Assembly (NCBI GenBank): GCA_051010095.1 | Contig: JBPCVX010000395.1 | Span: forward strand, 1 to 32,257 | DNA from: CAJQND01 sp051010095 | GTDB lineage: Bacteria > Pseudomonadota > Alphaproteobacteria > Rhizobiales > CAJQND01 | DNA: 32,257 nucleotides | Direction: 5' to 3' | Shown: positions 15,462-24,220 of the stretch, in pieces | Position numbering within the stretch: position 1 is the first letter of the stretch | Layout: every line of letters starts with the position of its first letter | Notes under the pieces: generated by a model | Told to the model about the DNA's origin: nothing | The model's input: only the letters and a program-made list of their open reading frames with translations | Database searches by the model: none | Translations under genes and position numbers: made by a program

Positions 15462-18164
15462 ATGACAGAAGCAGCGCGCGAAAAGTCAACCGTCACGCCC
15501 ATGATGGCGCAATTTCTGGAAATTAAAACCGCCAATCCAGACTGCTTGCTGTTTTACCGGATGGGCGATTTCTACGAGTTGTTTTTCGACGATGCCGAGA
15601 TTGCTGCGCGCGCGTTGGGGATAACCCTTACCAAACGCGGCCGCCACAATGGCGATGATATTCCCATGTGCGGCGTGCCAGTGCACAGTGCAGATGAGTA
15701 TCTGCACCGCTTGATCAAGCTTGGCCATCGGGTCGCGGTGTGCGAACAAACCGAAGATCCGGCGGAAGCTAAAAAGCGTGGACCCAAGGCGGTGGTGCGC
15801 CGCGAGGTGGTAAGGCTGGTCACGCCAGGCACCATCACTGAAGACAATCTTCTTGATGCAAAGCGCTCTAATTATCTGGCAAGCCTTGCGCGCCACAAGG
15901 CGCAAGGCGAATTGGCCTTGGCCTGGGTTGATATATCAACAGGCGCATGCGCTGTGTGCCCAACATCTGTTGAGCAATTGGCGGCAGATCTGGCGCGGCT
16001 CGAACCTTCAGAGATTGTGCTGCCAGACACATTGCTCAGCGATGATCTGCTGGCCGATATCACCCGCCAGTCGGGCTGCGCGCTCACCCCGTTGCCAGCA
16101 GCCCATTTCGACAGTGCCAATGCGGAGCGCCGGCTCAAATCATTTTTCAAGGTGGATGCATTGGAAGGCTATGGCAGCTTTTCACGCGCTGAGACAGCGG
16201 CCTGCGGGGCGCTGATCGAGTACATATCGCTCACCCAGGTTGGCAAGCTTCCCGCCATCAGGCCGCCGCGCCGATCGGGTGGCGATAACACCATGCTGAT
16301 CGACGCGGCCACCCGCGCCAATCTTGAGCTGGTGCGCACTTTATCGGGAAACCGCAAGGGCTCACTTCTTTCTGTTATTGATGAAACAGTCACAGGCGGC
16401 GGCGGAAGGCTTCTGGCCGATTGGCTGTCTGCTCCATTGCGCGACCCAGATGCCATAAAAGACCGCCTGGATGCGGTTGCCCATTTTCACGAAGATACCG
16501 CTTTGCGCGAAGATGTGCGCGGGTCTTTGAAAAAGTGCCCGGATATAGCCCGCGCGCTTTCGCGGTTGAGCCTTGGGCGTGGTGGGCCGCGCGATCTGGC
16601 CGCTTTGCGAGACGGCTTGGGTGCAGCGCGCGCTTTGGCAACACACCTGGAAAGCACCAAAGAGCTTGTGGCCTGTCCAGCAGCGGTCTCCAAAATTGGC
16701 ACTGCGTTGGTGCAGGATGATCAACAACTGTCCGATCTGCTTGGAAGCGTTTTGGCAGACGATTTGCCCAATCTTGCCCGCGATGGTGGGTTTGTGCGCA
16801 CAGGCTATAGCGAAGATTTGGATGAAGCGCGCGCATTGCGCGATGAAAGCCGGCAGGTGATTGCAGGCCTGCAGGCGGGTTATGCGGAACAGACCGACGT
16901 TAAAGCGCTTAAGGTGAAGCATAACAACGTGCTTGGTTACTTTATCGAAGTGCCCGCCCAGCATGGCGAGCGCCTTATGTCAGCTCCCTTGAATGAAACG
17001 TTCATTCATCGCCAGACTATGGCCAACGCCACGCGGTTTTCAACTGTCGAGCTCTCAGAACTGGAAGCAAAGATTTCAGCCGCCGCCGGGCGCGCTCTGG
17101 CAATGGAGCTTGAGATATTCGACACACTCGTTGCCCATGTGAGTGAAACTACGGGCGTGCTAACAGAAATCGCATCTGCATTGTCAAAGTTGGATACGTT
17201 TTCTGCCCTCAGCGAGCTTGCCGTAAAGCAACGTTTCAACCGCCCAATCGTCGATGCATCCGATGCGTTTTTGATTACCGGCGGGCGGCACAGTGTGGTG
17301 GAACACGCGCTGAAAGCTGCGGGTGATGCGCCGTTTGTTCCCAATAATTGCAATCTCTCGATCGATGAAAAGGGCGAAGGTCGGCGGATTTGGCTGCTTA
17401 CCGGACCGAATATGGCTGGTAAATCCACATTTTTGCGCCAAAACGCTCTCATTGCCATTTTGGCGCAAATGGGGTCCTTCGTTCCGGCTGAGAACGCCCA
17501 TATTGGTGTTGTCGACCGGCTTTTCTCCCGCGTAGGTGCAGCTGATGATCTGGCGCGCGGGCGCTCAACATTCATGGTGGAAATGGTTGAAACCGCAACC
17601 ATACTCAATCAGGCGACGGATCGCTCGTTGGTGATCTTAGATGAAATCGGGCGCGGCACCGCGACCTTTGATGGTCTTTCCATTGCTTGGGCAGCGGTTG
17701 AGCATCTCCATGAAATCAATTGTTGCCGGGCGCTCTTCGCCACCCATTTTCACGAACTCACAACCTTGTCTGAACGCCTCGACCATCTTGCAAACGCCAC
17801 TATGAAGGTGCGCGAGTATCAGGGTGATGTGGTGTTTCTGCATGAGGTCGGGCCAGGTGCGACCGACCGCTCCTATGGTATTCAGGTGGCAAAGCTCGCA
17901 GGTTTGCCAGAGCCGGTGATCGCGCGCGCCACTGAAGTTCTGCATATGCTGGAAAGTTCTGATATGGCAAGCAATGGTAATAATCTTGCAACAGATTTGC
18001 CGCTGTTTTCAGCAGCGCGACCGCAAAGCGCTGCACCTCAATTCAATACCAAGTCATCCGAGGTTGAAGATACGCTGGCTGAGATTTGGCCCGACGAATT
18101 GACACCGCGTGAAGCGCTGGAGGCTCTCTATGCGCTCAAAACAAAACTGGATAACACGAGCTAG
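15462..18164 (+). CDS. mutS: DNA mismatch repair protein MutS
   Basis: MutS recognises base mismatches and small loops and, with MutL, starts methyl-directed or related repair. The protein has 900 residues, close to the alphaproteobacterial norm. The mismatch-reading motif Phe37-Tyr-Glu39 is in GDFYELF. The connector and lever/clamp domains follow, then the ABC ATPase with Walker A GPNMAGKST at 648-656, Walker B ending Asp727-Glu728 (VILDEIGRGTATFDG), and the His switch in ATHFHEL. A C-terminal dimerisation region with LTPREALEALYALK ends the protein. ATG at 15462 is chosen over an adjacent TTG. The stop shares a CTAG with the stop of folC on the other strand. Confidence 0.98.
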   Translation: MTEAAREKSTVTPMMAQFLEIKTANPDCLLFYRMGDFYELFFDDAEIAARALGITLTKRGRHNGDDIPMCGVPVHSADEYLHRLIKLGHRVAVCEQTEDPAEAKKRGPKAVVRREVVRLVTPGTITEDNLLDAKRSNYLASLARHKAQGELALAWVDISTGACAVCPTSVEQLAADLARLEPSEIVLPDTLLSDDLLADITRQSGCALTPLPAAHFDSANAERRLKSFFKVDALEGYGSFSRAETAACGALIEYISLTQVGKLPAIRPPRRSGGDNTMLIDAATRANLELVRTLSGNRKGSLLSVIDETVTGGGGRLLADWLSAPLRDPDAIKDRLDAVAHFHEDTALREDVRGSLKKCPDIARALSRLSLGRGGPRDLAALRDGLGAARALATHLESTKELVACPAAVSKIGTALVQDDQQLSDLLGSVLADDLPNLARDGGFVRTGYSEDLDEARALRDESRQVIAGLQAGYAEQTDVKALKVKHNNVLGYFIEVPAQHGERLMSAPLNETFIHRQTMANATRFSTVELSELEAKISAAAGRALAMELEIFDTLVAHVSETTGVLTEIASALSKLDTFSALSELAVKQRFNRPIVDASDAFLITGGRHSVVEHALKAAGDAPFVPNNCNLSIDEKGEGRRIWLLTGPNMAGKSTFLRQNALIAILAQMGSFVPAENAHIGVVDRLFSRVGAADDLARGRSTFMVEMVETATILNQATDRSLVILDEIGRGTATFDGLSIAWAAVEHLHEINCCRALFATHFHELTTLSERLDHLANATMKVREYQGDVVFLHEVGPGATDRSYGIQVAKLAGLPEPVIARATEVLHMLESSDMASNGNNLATDLPLFSAARPQSAAPQFNTKSSEVEDTLAEIWPDELTPREALEALYALKTKLDNTS

Positions 18165-19504
18165 AGCTTGGACGTGCCAGACGGACCGATTTTCTCTTCA
18201 CCATATTCCAGCGCCAACACGTGCCCTGCAAGATAAAGCGAACCGCAGACCAGAATGCGCGCAGGTTCATCAACCACCTTGTTTGCCATATCGAGCGCCT
18301 GTTCAATTGTGTCTGCGGTTTGCGCACTAAATCCAAGCGCTCCTGAAACCCGCGCCAGTTCGTTAGCTGGAACCGCGTTTGGCTCTTCTGGAATGGTCAG
18401 CGTGATGACGTGTTTTGCAAGCCCCGTGAGAGATGCCAAAAACTCTTGCGGCGGCTTGGTGTTCAACATGCCGGTGACAATCACCAGTGGCTTTGGTGCA
18501 CGCTCTTCAATTTCTGCCAGGCTGACTGCAAGGGCATTCGCGGCATGGGTGTTATGCCCGCCATCGAGCCAGAGCTCGGTTCCCGGCTGAAAGGTGCTGG
18601 TCAATTCACCGCCAGAGAGAAGCTGCATACGGGCAGGCCATTTTGTCGTGGTCAGGCCTTCAGCGATGGCGTTCTCGCCTATCTGTGCATCATCAAGGGC
18701 GCGCAAAATGGCAATTGCGGTGCCCGCGTTTTCAATCTGAAATCGCCCGGCAAGCTTTGGCAGAGGCAAATCGAGAAGACCCGCCTCATCCTGATAGACC
18801 AACCTTCCGCGTTCTTCGAAGGCTTGGAAATCCTGACCTGCGATGAGCAGAGGTGCGCCGATCTCTTCTGCACGGCGCTCAATCACACCACGCGTCGCAT
18901 CCCGTTGTGGCCCCACAATGCAGGGCACGCCTGGTTTAAGTATGCCTGCCTTTTCAAAAGCGATTTCCTCAATTGTATCGCCCAAAAAATGCTGATGATC
19001 GATGTCGACAGGGGTAATGGCGCACAGCGCTGGTTCATCAATCACGTTTGTTGCATCAAACCTGCCACCGAGCCCAACTTCCAGCAAAAGATAATCCGCA
19101 GGCGTGCGCGGGAAGGCGAGTAAAGCTGCCGCTGTGGTGATCTCGAAGTATGTTATCGCGTCCGCACCATTTGCCTCTTCGCATTCTTCCAGCAGGTCGA
19201 TCAGTGCCGGTTCTGAAATCGGTGCACCGCCACCTGGTGCCCCCATATATATACGCTCATGAAACCGCACGAGATGGGGAGAGGTGTACGCATGAACAGA
19301 TTTTCCAGCAACCTCCAAACAGGCGCGCATCGTGGCAATGGTTGAGCCCTTGCCGTTGGTGCCTGCCACATGAATGACCGGCGGTAGTTTGCGTTCAGGG
19401 TGATCAAGGATTGCGAGAAGATGTTCCATCCTCCCAAGGCTGAGGTCCATCACTTTTGGATGCAGAGCGAGCAGCCTTTTGAGAATGGCGTCACTTCGGG
19501 CCAT
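18161..19504 (-). CDS. folC: bifunctional dihydrofolate/folylpolyglutamate synthase FolC
   Basis: FolC adds glutamate to dihydropteroate and extends the polyglutamate tail of folates. The 447-residue protein has the Mur-ligase-like ATP site HVAGTNGKGS at 45-54, the folate-binding TSPHLVRFHERI at 74-85, EVGLGGRFDATN at 142-153 with the metal-binding Glu142, and LDGGHN near 315. The accD stop-to-folC start gap is 32 bases on the same strand, the usual accD-folC pairing in this group. Its stop codon overlaps that of mutS by four bases with no room for a shared terminator. Confidence 0.96.
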   Translation of the reverse strand: MARSDAILKRLLALHPKVMDLSLGRMEHLLAILDHPERKLPPVIHVAGTNGKGSTIATMRACLEVAGKSVHAYTSPHLVRFHERIYMGAPGGGAPISEPALIDLLEECEEANGADAITYFEITTAAALLAFPRTPADYLLLEVGLGGRFDATNVIDEPALCAITPVDIDHQHFLGDTIEEIAFEKAGILKPGVPCIVGPQRDATRGVIERRAEEIGAPLLIAGQDFQAFEERGRLVYQDEAGLLDLPLPKLAGRFQIENAGTAIAILRALDDAQIGENAIAEGLTTTKWPARMQLLSGGELTSTFQPGTELWLDGGHNTHAANALAVSLAEIEERAPKPLVIVTGMLNTKPPQEFLASLTGLAKHVITLTIPEEPNAVPANELARVSGALGFSAQTADTIEQALDMANKVVDEPARILVCGSLYLAGHVLALEYGEEKIGPSGTSKL

Positions 19505-19536
19505 AAGCTTGTATCCGTTTCAGGAAAGGTGGGGCG

Positions 19537-20652
19537 TTATGATGCGGAAGGTTTGGGTTCACCAGATGGCAGAATGCTCTCTGTCCAGCTTCCCTCGTCT
19601 TTTGTCTTTTGTTCACTTTTTTTAGGCTTTGCGGCCTGATCATCCGCTGAAACCATTTCGGCAGCTTTTGGAAGCTCTTCCTCAGAGGCGGTTTCTTCGC
19701 TTTCTGCAGGCGCTTCTTCTGGTGTGGTCAGCTCTTCAACATTTTCTGCATCACCATCTACAGGCACTAGATCATCATCTTCTGCTTCTGCCGCAACCTC
19801 TACAGCAGGTGCTTGCATAAGAATATGAGTGATGCGGCTTAATGTGTCGCGCAAATCATGCCGGTGCACCACCATGTCAATCATGCCGTGTTCAAGCAGA
19901 TATTCCGCACGCTGAAAGCCATCCGGCAATTTTTCGCGGATGGTTTGTTCAATCACCCTTGGGCCTGCAAAGCAAATTAGTGCACCTGGCTCTGCAATAT
20001 GCACATCACCCAACATTGCATATGAGGCCGTAACCCCGCCGGTGGTTGGGTTGGTCAGCACAACAATATAGGGCAACCCTGCCTCGCGCAGTTCCTGCAC
20101 GGCAACCGTGGTGCGCGGCATTTGCATAAGAGAAAGGATACCCTCTTGCATGCGTGCGCCACCTGAAGCGGCAAACAGAATAAAGGGACTGTGCTTTTCA
20201 ACGGCGTGACGCATGGCTGTAATCACGGCCTCACCTGCGGCCATACCCAGCGAGCCGCCCATAAAGTCGAAATCCTGCACAGCTGCAACAACCGGCAAAC
20301 CATCTAAAGTGCCTTCGCCAACCAACACGGCGTCGTCGCGATTGGTTTTGGCGCGCGCTTGCTTCAGGCGATCTGTATATTTCTTCTCATCGCGGAATTT
20401 AAGAGGGTCGGCTGCAACCTTTGGAACCTCAATAGAGGTATATTCCTCGCCATCAAACAAAGATTTCAACCGGGCATCGGCGCCCATGCGCATATGATAA
20501 CCAGAACCTGGAACAACGAACTGGCTCGCTTCCAAATCGCGCAAATACACCATTTGGCCTGATTCTGGGTCTTTGACCCACATATTATCGGGCATCTCCC
20601 GCCGTAAGAAGGAGTTAATTTTTGGTCTGACGACGTTTGTTATCCAGTTCAC
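19537..20652 (-). CDS. accD: acetyl-CoA carboxylase carboxyltransferase beta subunit, zinc-finger cysteines lost
   Basis: AccD with AccA moves the carboxyl group from biotin to acetyl-CoA, giving malonyl-CoA for fatty acid synthesis. The crotonase-like core is intact: GGSLGMAAGEA at 132-142, FAASGGARMQEG at 160-171 and TNPTTGGVTASYA at 200-212. The N-terminal region aligns with the four-Cys zinc ribbon of the family, and spacing is kept, but residues are Asp28, Ser31, Val47 and Ser50, so no zinc can be bound. After the core, about 85 residues (287-371) form an acidic, Glu/Asp/Ala-rich, probably disordered tail. The start is GTG at 20652 with AAAGGG six bases upstream. The neighbours trpA and folC are as in other Hyphomicrobiales. 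Confidence 0.95.
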   Translation of the reverse strand: MNWITNVVRPKINSFLRREMPDNMWVKDPESGQMVYLRDLEASQFVVPGSGYHMRMGADARLKSLFDGEEYTSIEVPKVAADPLKFRDEKKYTDRLKQARAKTNRDDAVLVGEGTLDGLPVVAAVQDFDFMGGSLGMAAGEAVITAMRHAVEKHSPFILFAASGGARMQEGILSLMQMPRTTVAVQELREAGLPYIVVLTNPTTGGVTASYAMLGDVHIAEPGALICFAGPRVIEQTIREKLPDGFQRAEYLLEHGMIDMVVHRHDLRDTLSRITHILMQAPAVEVAAEAEDDDLVPVDGDAENVEELTTPEEAPAESEETASEEELPKAAEMVSADDQAAKPKKSEQKTKDEGSWTESILPSGEPKPSAS

Positions 20653-20717
20653 AAGCTACCCTTTCCGGCTTTCTTTCCGGTTCTACTCCCAGCTTTGTTC
20701 AGACCTTCGTGTGTTGA

Positions 20718-21545
20718 CTATATATTGGCACCATGCACCCCTGCTGCAAGTGATGAGACCAAGTCTAACACATTTTTCGATGTTTCAGGCTGCGCTTTAC
20801 CATCAGAATCGAGCGAATTCTTGACGATTTCCACAAAAGCTGAGCCCACAACCACTCCATCGGAGACTTTAGCAATGGAATCGGCCTGTTCGGGTGTTCG
20901 AACACCAAACCCAACCACGACTGGTAATTGTGTGTGATTCTTTATCCGTTCAACACTGGCGCTCACCTGGGTGCCATCGGGTGCGGCTGTGCCTGTAATG
21001 CCAGTGATTGAGACATAATACACAAACCCTGAGGTGTTGTTTAAAACCGCGGGCAGGCGCTGATCATCCGTTGTTGGGGTCGCAAGGCGAATAAAGTTTA
21101 CACCAGCTTCAAGTGCAGGAATGCACAACTCATCATCGCATTCAGGTGGCAAATCAACAACGATGAGGCCATCAACACCGGCTGATTTTGCATCCGCCAA
21201 AAAACGGTCCACGCCATAAATGTAAATCGGGTTGTAATACCCCATAAGAACGATTGGTGTGTCGGCATCTTCCTCGCGGAAGGTCTTCACCATAGCCAGC
21301 GTCTTGATCATGTTTTGCCCGGCGTTCAGGGCGCGCAAGCTGGAGGCCTGGATGGCCGGGCCATCGGCCATGGGATCAGAAAACGGCATGCCCACTTCTA
21401 TAATGTCGGCGCCAGCGCCTGGTAGACCTCTGAGAATTTCCAGCGATGTATCGTAATCAGGGTCACCGGCTGTTACGAATGTCACGAGTGCCTTGCGGCC
21501 TTCTTCGGCAAGTGCCGCAAAGCGGGCTTCAATACGCGTACTCAT
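20718..21545 (-). CDS. trpA: tryptophan synthase alpha chain
   Basis: TrpA cleaves indole-3-glycerol phosphate to indole, which tunnels to TrpB. The 275-residue TIM barrel has the catalytic Glu50 in DIIEVGMPFSDP and Asp61 in MADGPAIQ. Phosphate-binding loops include SITGITG and GFGVRTPEQ. It starts three bases after the trpB stop, and its ribosome binding site GGAG lies inside the end of trpB. Confidence 0.98.
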   Translation of the reverse strand: MSTRIEARFAALAEEGRKALVTFVTAGDPDYDTSLEILRGLPGAGADIIEVGMPFSDPMADGPAIQASSLRALNAGQNMIKTLAMVKTFREEDADTPIVLMGYYNPIYIYGVDRFLADAKSAGVDGLIVVDLPPECDDELCIPALEAGVNFIRLATPTTDDQRLPAVLNNTSGFVYYVSITGITGTAAPDGTQVSASVERIKNHTQLPVVVGFGVRTPEQADSIAKVSDGVVVGSAFVEIVKNSLDSDGKAQPETSKNVLDLVSSLAAGVHGANI

Positions 21546-21548
21546 AAC

Positions 21549-22766
21549 TTACATCTCCACGCCCAAATGTTCCGCCACGGCAAACACATCCTTGTCGCCA
21601 CGCCCGCACAGGTTCATCAATATTATCTTATCTTTGTCCAACTCAGGGGCGATTTTCGCCACATGTGCGAGCGCATGAGCAGGCTCTAGGGCTGGAATTA
21701 TGCCTTCTTGCTGGGTACACACCTGAAATGCGTCCAGTGCCTCTCCATCGGTGATAGAGACATATTCCACCCGGCCCGTATCACGCAGCCAGGAATGCTC
21801 AGGTCCAATGCCTGGATAGTCGAGCCCTGCTGAAATAGAGTGCGCGTCCTGAATTTGCCCATCATCATTTTGCAGCAGGTAGGTGCGGTTGCCGTGCAAC
21901 ACGCCAGGCTCACCGCCGTTCAACGATGCTGCGTGTTCACCAGTATCGACCCCGTGCCCGCCGGCTTCCACACCAATTATGCGTACATCGCGGTCATCGA
22001 GGAAGGGGTGGAACAGGCCAATAGCATTTGATCCACCGCCAATGCAGGCAACCAGAACATCGGGCAACCTGCCTGTTGCTTCTTGCAATTGCTCTTTTGC
22101 TTCGGTGCCAATAACCGATTGAAAATTGCGCACCATTTCAGGATAAGGATGAGGGCCTGCCGCAGTGCCGATAATGTAGAAAGTGTCTTCCACATTCGTT
22201 ACCCAATCGCGCAAGGCATCGTTCATGGCATCTTTCAGTGTGCCCGTGCCAGAGGTCACAGGTTTCACTTCAGCACCCAGCAGTTTCATGCGGAATACGT
22301 TAGGTGCCTGGCGCTCAATATCTGTTGCGCCCATATACACAACGCAAGGCAGCCCGAAGCGCGCACACACAGTGGCCACAGCCACCCCGTGCTGACCAGC
22401 ACCTGTTTCAGCGATGATGCGGGTTTTACCCATGCGGCGGGCAAGCTGGATCTGACCAATGCAATTGTTGACCTTGTGAGAACCTGTGTGGTTTAGCTCA
22501 TCACGCTTGAACCAAACTTGTGCACCACCAAAATGTTCCGTTAGCCGCTCTGCGAAATAAAGCGGGCTGGGGCGGCCAGCATAATGGGCGTTCAGGTGAT
22601 CAATCTCTGCCTGAAATGCCGGGTCAACCTTGGCTTCCTCATACGCCTTCTCAAGATCGAGAATGAGCGGCATCAGGGTTTCAGCAACAAACCGGCCCCC
22701 GTATATGCCGAAGTGCCCGCGCTCATCTGGCCCGGTGCGGTATGAATTTATTGTACTCTCACTCAC
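21549..22766 (-). CDS. trpB: tryptophan synthase beta chain
   Basis: TrpB is the PLP enzyme that joins indole and serine to make tryptophan. The 405-residue protein has the PLP lysine Lys98 in NHTGSHKVNN, the AETGAGQHG loop with the catalytic Glu, and the PLP-phosphate loop GGGSNA. The GTG start overlaps the trpF stop as GTGA, so translation is coupled. It forms the alpha-beta complex with TrpA. Confidence 0.98.
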   Translation of the reverse strand: MSESTINSYRTGPDERGHFGIYGGRFVAETLMPLILDLEKAYEEAKVDPAFQAEIDHLNAHYAGRPSPLYFAERLTEHFGGAQVWFKRDELNHTGSHKVNNCIGQIQLARRMGKTRIIAETGAGQHGVAVATVCARFGLPCVVYMGATDIERQAPNVFRMKLLGAEVKPVTSGTGTLKDAMNDALRDWVTNVEDTFYIIGTAAGPHPYPEMVRNFQSVIGTEAKEQLQEATGRLPDVLVACIGGGSNAIGLFHPFLDDRDVRIIGVEAGGHGVDTGEHAASLNGGEPGVLHGNRTYLLQNDDGQIQDAHSISAGLDYPGIGPEHSWLRDTGRVEYVSITDGEALDAFQVCTQQEGIIPALEPAHALAHVAKIAPELDKDKIILMNLCGRGDKDVFAVAEHLGVEM

Positions 22767-23434
22767 GTTTCATCAACTCCCATACTTGCCGATCCCGCTT
22801 TAGCACGCGCCACAAATTCACCGATCAGCACTTCATCTTTATGGCCTGGTGATGTCTCAACACCGGACGACACATCTATAATCGCGGGGTGCGCGATTGC
22901 GATCGCATCAGCCACATTCGTGATATCAATACCACCACCCAGCATAAACGGATTTGTATTTTTCTGGCCACCTAAAAGACGCCAGTCAAATTGCACCCCA
23001 TTGCCACCAGGAAGTGGGTTCTTAAACCCTTCGGGAACTTTCGCATCATAGAGCAGAAGTGCAGCAGTTTGCGCATAATCACCAGCGTCGACCAGATCTT
23101 CAGCGCCTCGTATTTTGAGCGCTTTGATGGTTTTGCATCCGCTTAGCGCGGCAATTTCGGCAATGCGTTCAGGGCCCTCAGATCCATGACACTGGATATA
23201 ATCGGGCCTGACATGTTTTGCGATTGCTCCAACAAGCGCGTCATCGGCATCCACGGTTACCGCAACAATTTTTGCTTTGCCACGGGCCATATCCGCCAGG
23301 GGAACCGCTTCTTCAATGCTTATATTGCGCGGGCTTGGGGGATAAAACATAAGCCCCACATAATCCGCCCCCGCCTCAAGAGCTGCTTGCATGGTGGTGC
23401 GCGTAGAGAGCCCGCATATTTTAACGTCAGTCAC
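22763..23434 (-). CDS. trpF: phosphoribosylanthranilate isomerase TrpF
   Basis: TrpF performs the Amadori rearrangement of N-(5-phosphoribosyl)anthranilate. The 223-residue barrel begins MTDVKICGL with the general base Cys7, and has the general acid Asp130 in LLYDAK. The phosphate-binding region near LPGGNG precedes the C-terminal DVSSGVETSPGHKD. The GTG start at 23434 has GGAGG six bases upstream, inside the end of pyrF, and the two genes overlap by eight bases. Confidence 0.96.
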   Translation of the reverse strand: MTDVKICGLSTRTTMQAALEAGADYVGLMFYPPSPRNISIEEAVPLADMARGKAKIVAVTVDADDALVGAIAKHVRPDYIQCHGSEGPERIAEIAALSGCKTIKALKIRGAEDLVDAGDYAQTAALLLYDAKVPEGFKNPLPGGNGVQFDWRLLGGQKNTNPFMLGGGIDITNVADAIAIAHPAIIDVSSGVETSPGHKDEVLIGEFVARAKAGSASMGVDET

Positions 23435-24149
23435 GCGCTGCCTCCACTTCCGCCACTTCCGCTACAATGGCTTGGGCAGCTGCCGCTGGATCATCTGCCT
23501 TGGTGATGGCGCGCCCCACGACCAGAATATCTGCGCCCTGTTTAATGGTTTCGCCCGGTGTGGCGATGCGCTTTTGGTCGCCCGCATCAACGCCTGCGGG
23601 GCGTATGCCCGGTACCACGGTGAGAAAATCCGCCGAGGTTGCGTGTTTAATGCCAGCAACATCATGGGGGCTACACACCACGCCATCCAGTCCGGCAATT
23701 TGAGCAATATGTGCCAGCGCGCGGGCGTGGTCAGCTGTATCTTTATCGCCAGTAAAGCCAATTTCCACCAAATCGGCACCCGAGAGGCTTGTAAGAATCG
23801 TAACGCCTACAATTTTTACTTTGCCGTTCGCCGCTTCTGCCGCAGCTCGCATCATTGGCAGGCCACCCCCGCAATGCACTGTGACAAGTGCTGGTAAAGG
23901 GTCCAGGTTCATCAACGCACGCAATCCACCTGCCACGGTATTGGGAATATCGTGCAGTTTGAGGTCGAGAAAAATCGGCACCCCTTCGCGCGCAACCGCA
24001 TCGTAGCCACGGCGGCCATGCGAATAGAAAAACTCCATGCCGATCTTTAATCCACCCACATGCCCGTTTAGCGCGCGCGCCCAATGAACCGCCTGATCAA
24101 GATCAGTGGTATCGAGTGCGCAAAAGACGGGATTGGTGGAAAGTGTCAT
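23427..24149 (-). CDS. pyrF: orotidine 5'-phosphate decarboxylase PyrF
   Basis: PyrF catalyses the last step of UMP synthesis. The 240-residue barrel has the catalytic array Asp62-Lys64-Asp67 in FLDLKLHDIPNT, the substrate block LKIGMEFF at 34-41, and the C-terminal phosphate-binding VVPGIRP and VVGRAI. GGAG stands eight bases before the ATG. It overlaps trpF by eight bases, so a pyrimidine gene is fused into the tryptophan transcription unit. Both enzymes use phosphoribosyl-derived substrates, but a regulatory link is only inference. Confidence 0.96.
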   Translation of the reverse strand: MTLSTNPVFCALDTTDLDQAVHWARALNGHVGGLKIGMEFFYSHGRRGYDAVAREGVPIFLDLKLHDIPNTVAGGLRALMNLDPLPALVTVHCGGGLPMMRAAAEAANGKVKIVGVTILTSLSGADLVEIGFTGDKDTADHARALAHIAQIAGLDGVVCSPHDVAGIKHATSADFLTVVPGIRPAGVDAGDQKRIATPGETIKQGADILVVGRAITKADDPAAAAQAIVAEVAEVEAARD

Positions 24150-24220
24150 CGAAATAACTCCGTGATTTTCCGGGTTATATCAGATGAATCGCTTTGTAAA
24201 AGCCCCCAGCGCCATTTAAC

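Noticed and set aside
15320..15526. Open frame of 68 codons between the SDR and mutS
   Set aside because: It overlaps the mutS start in another frame, has no family signature, and no ribosome binding site was noticed.
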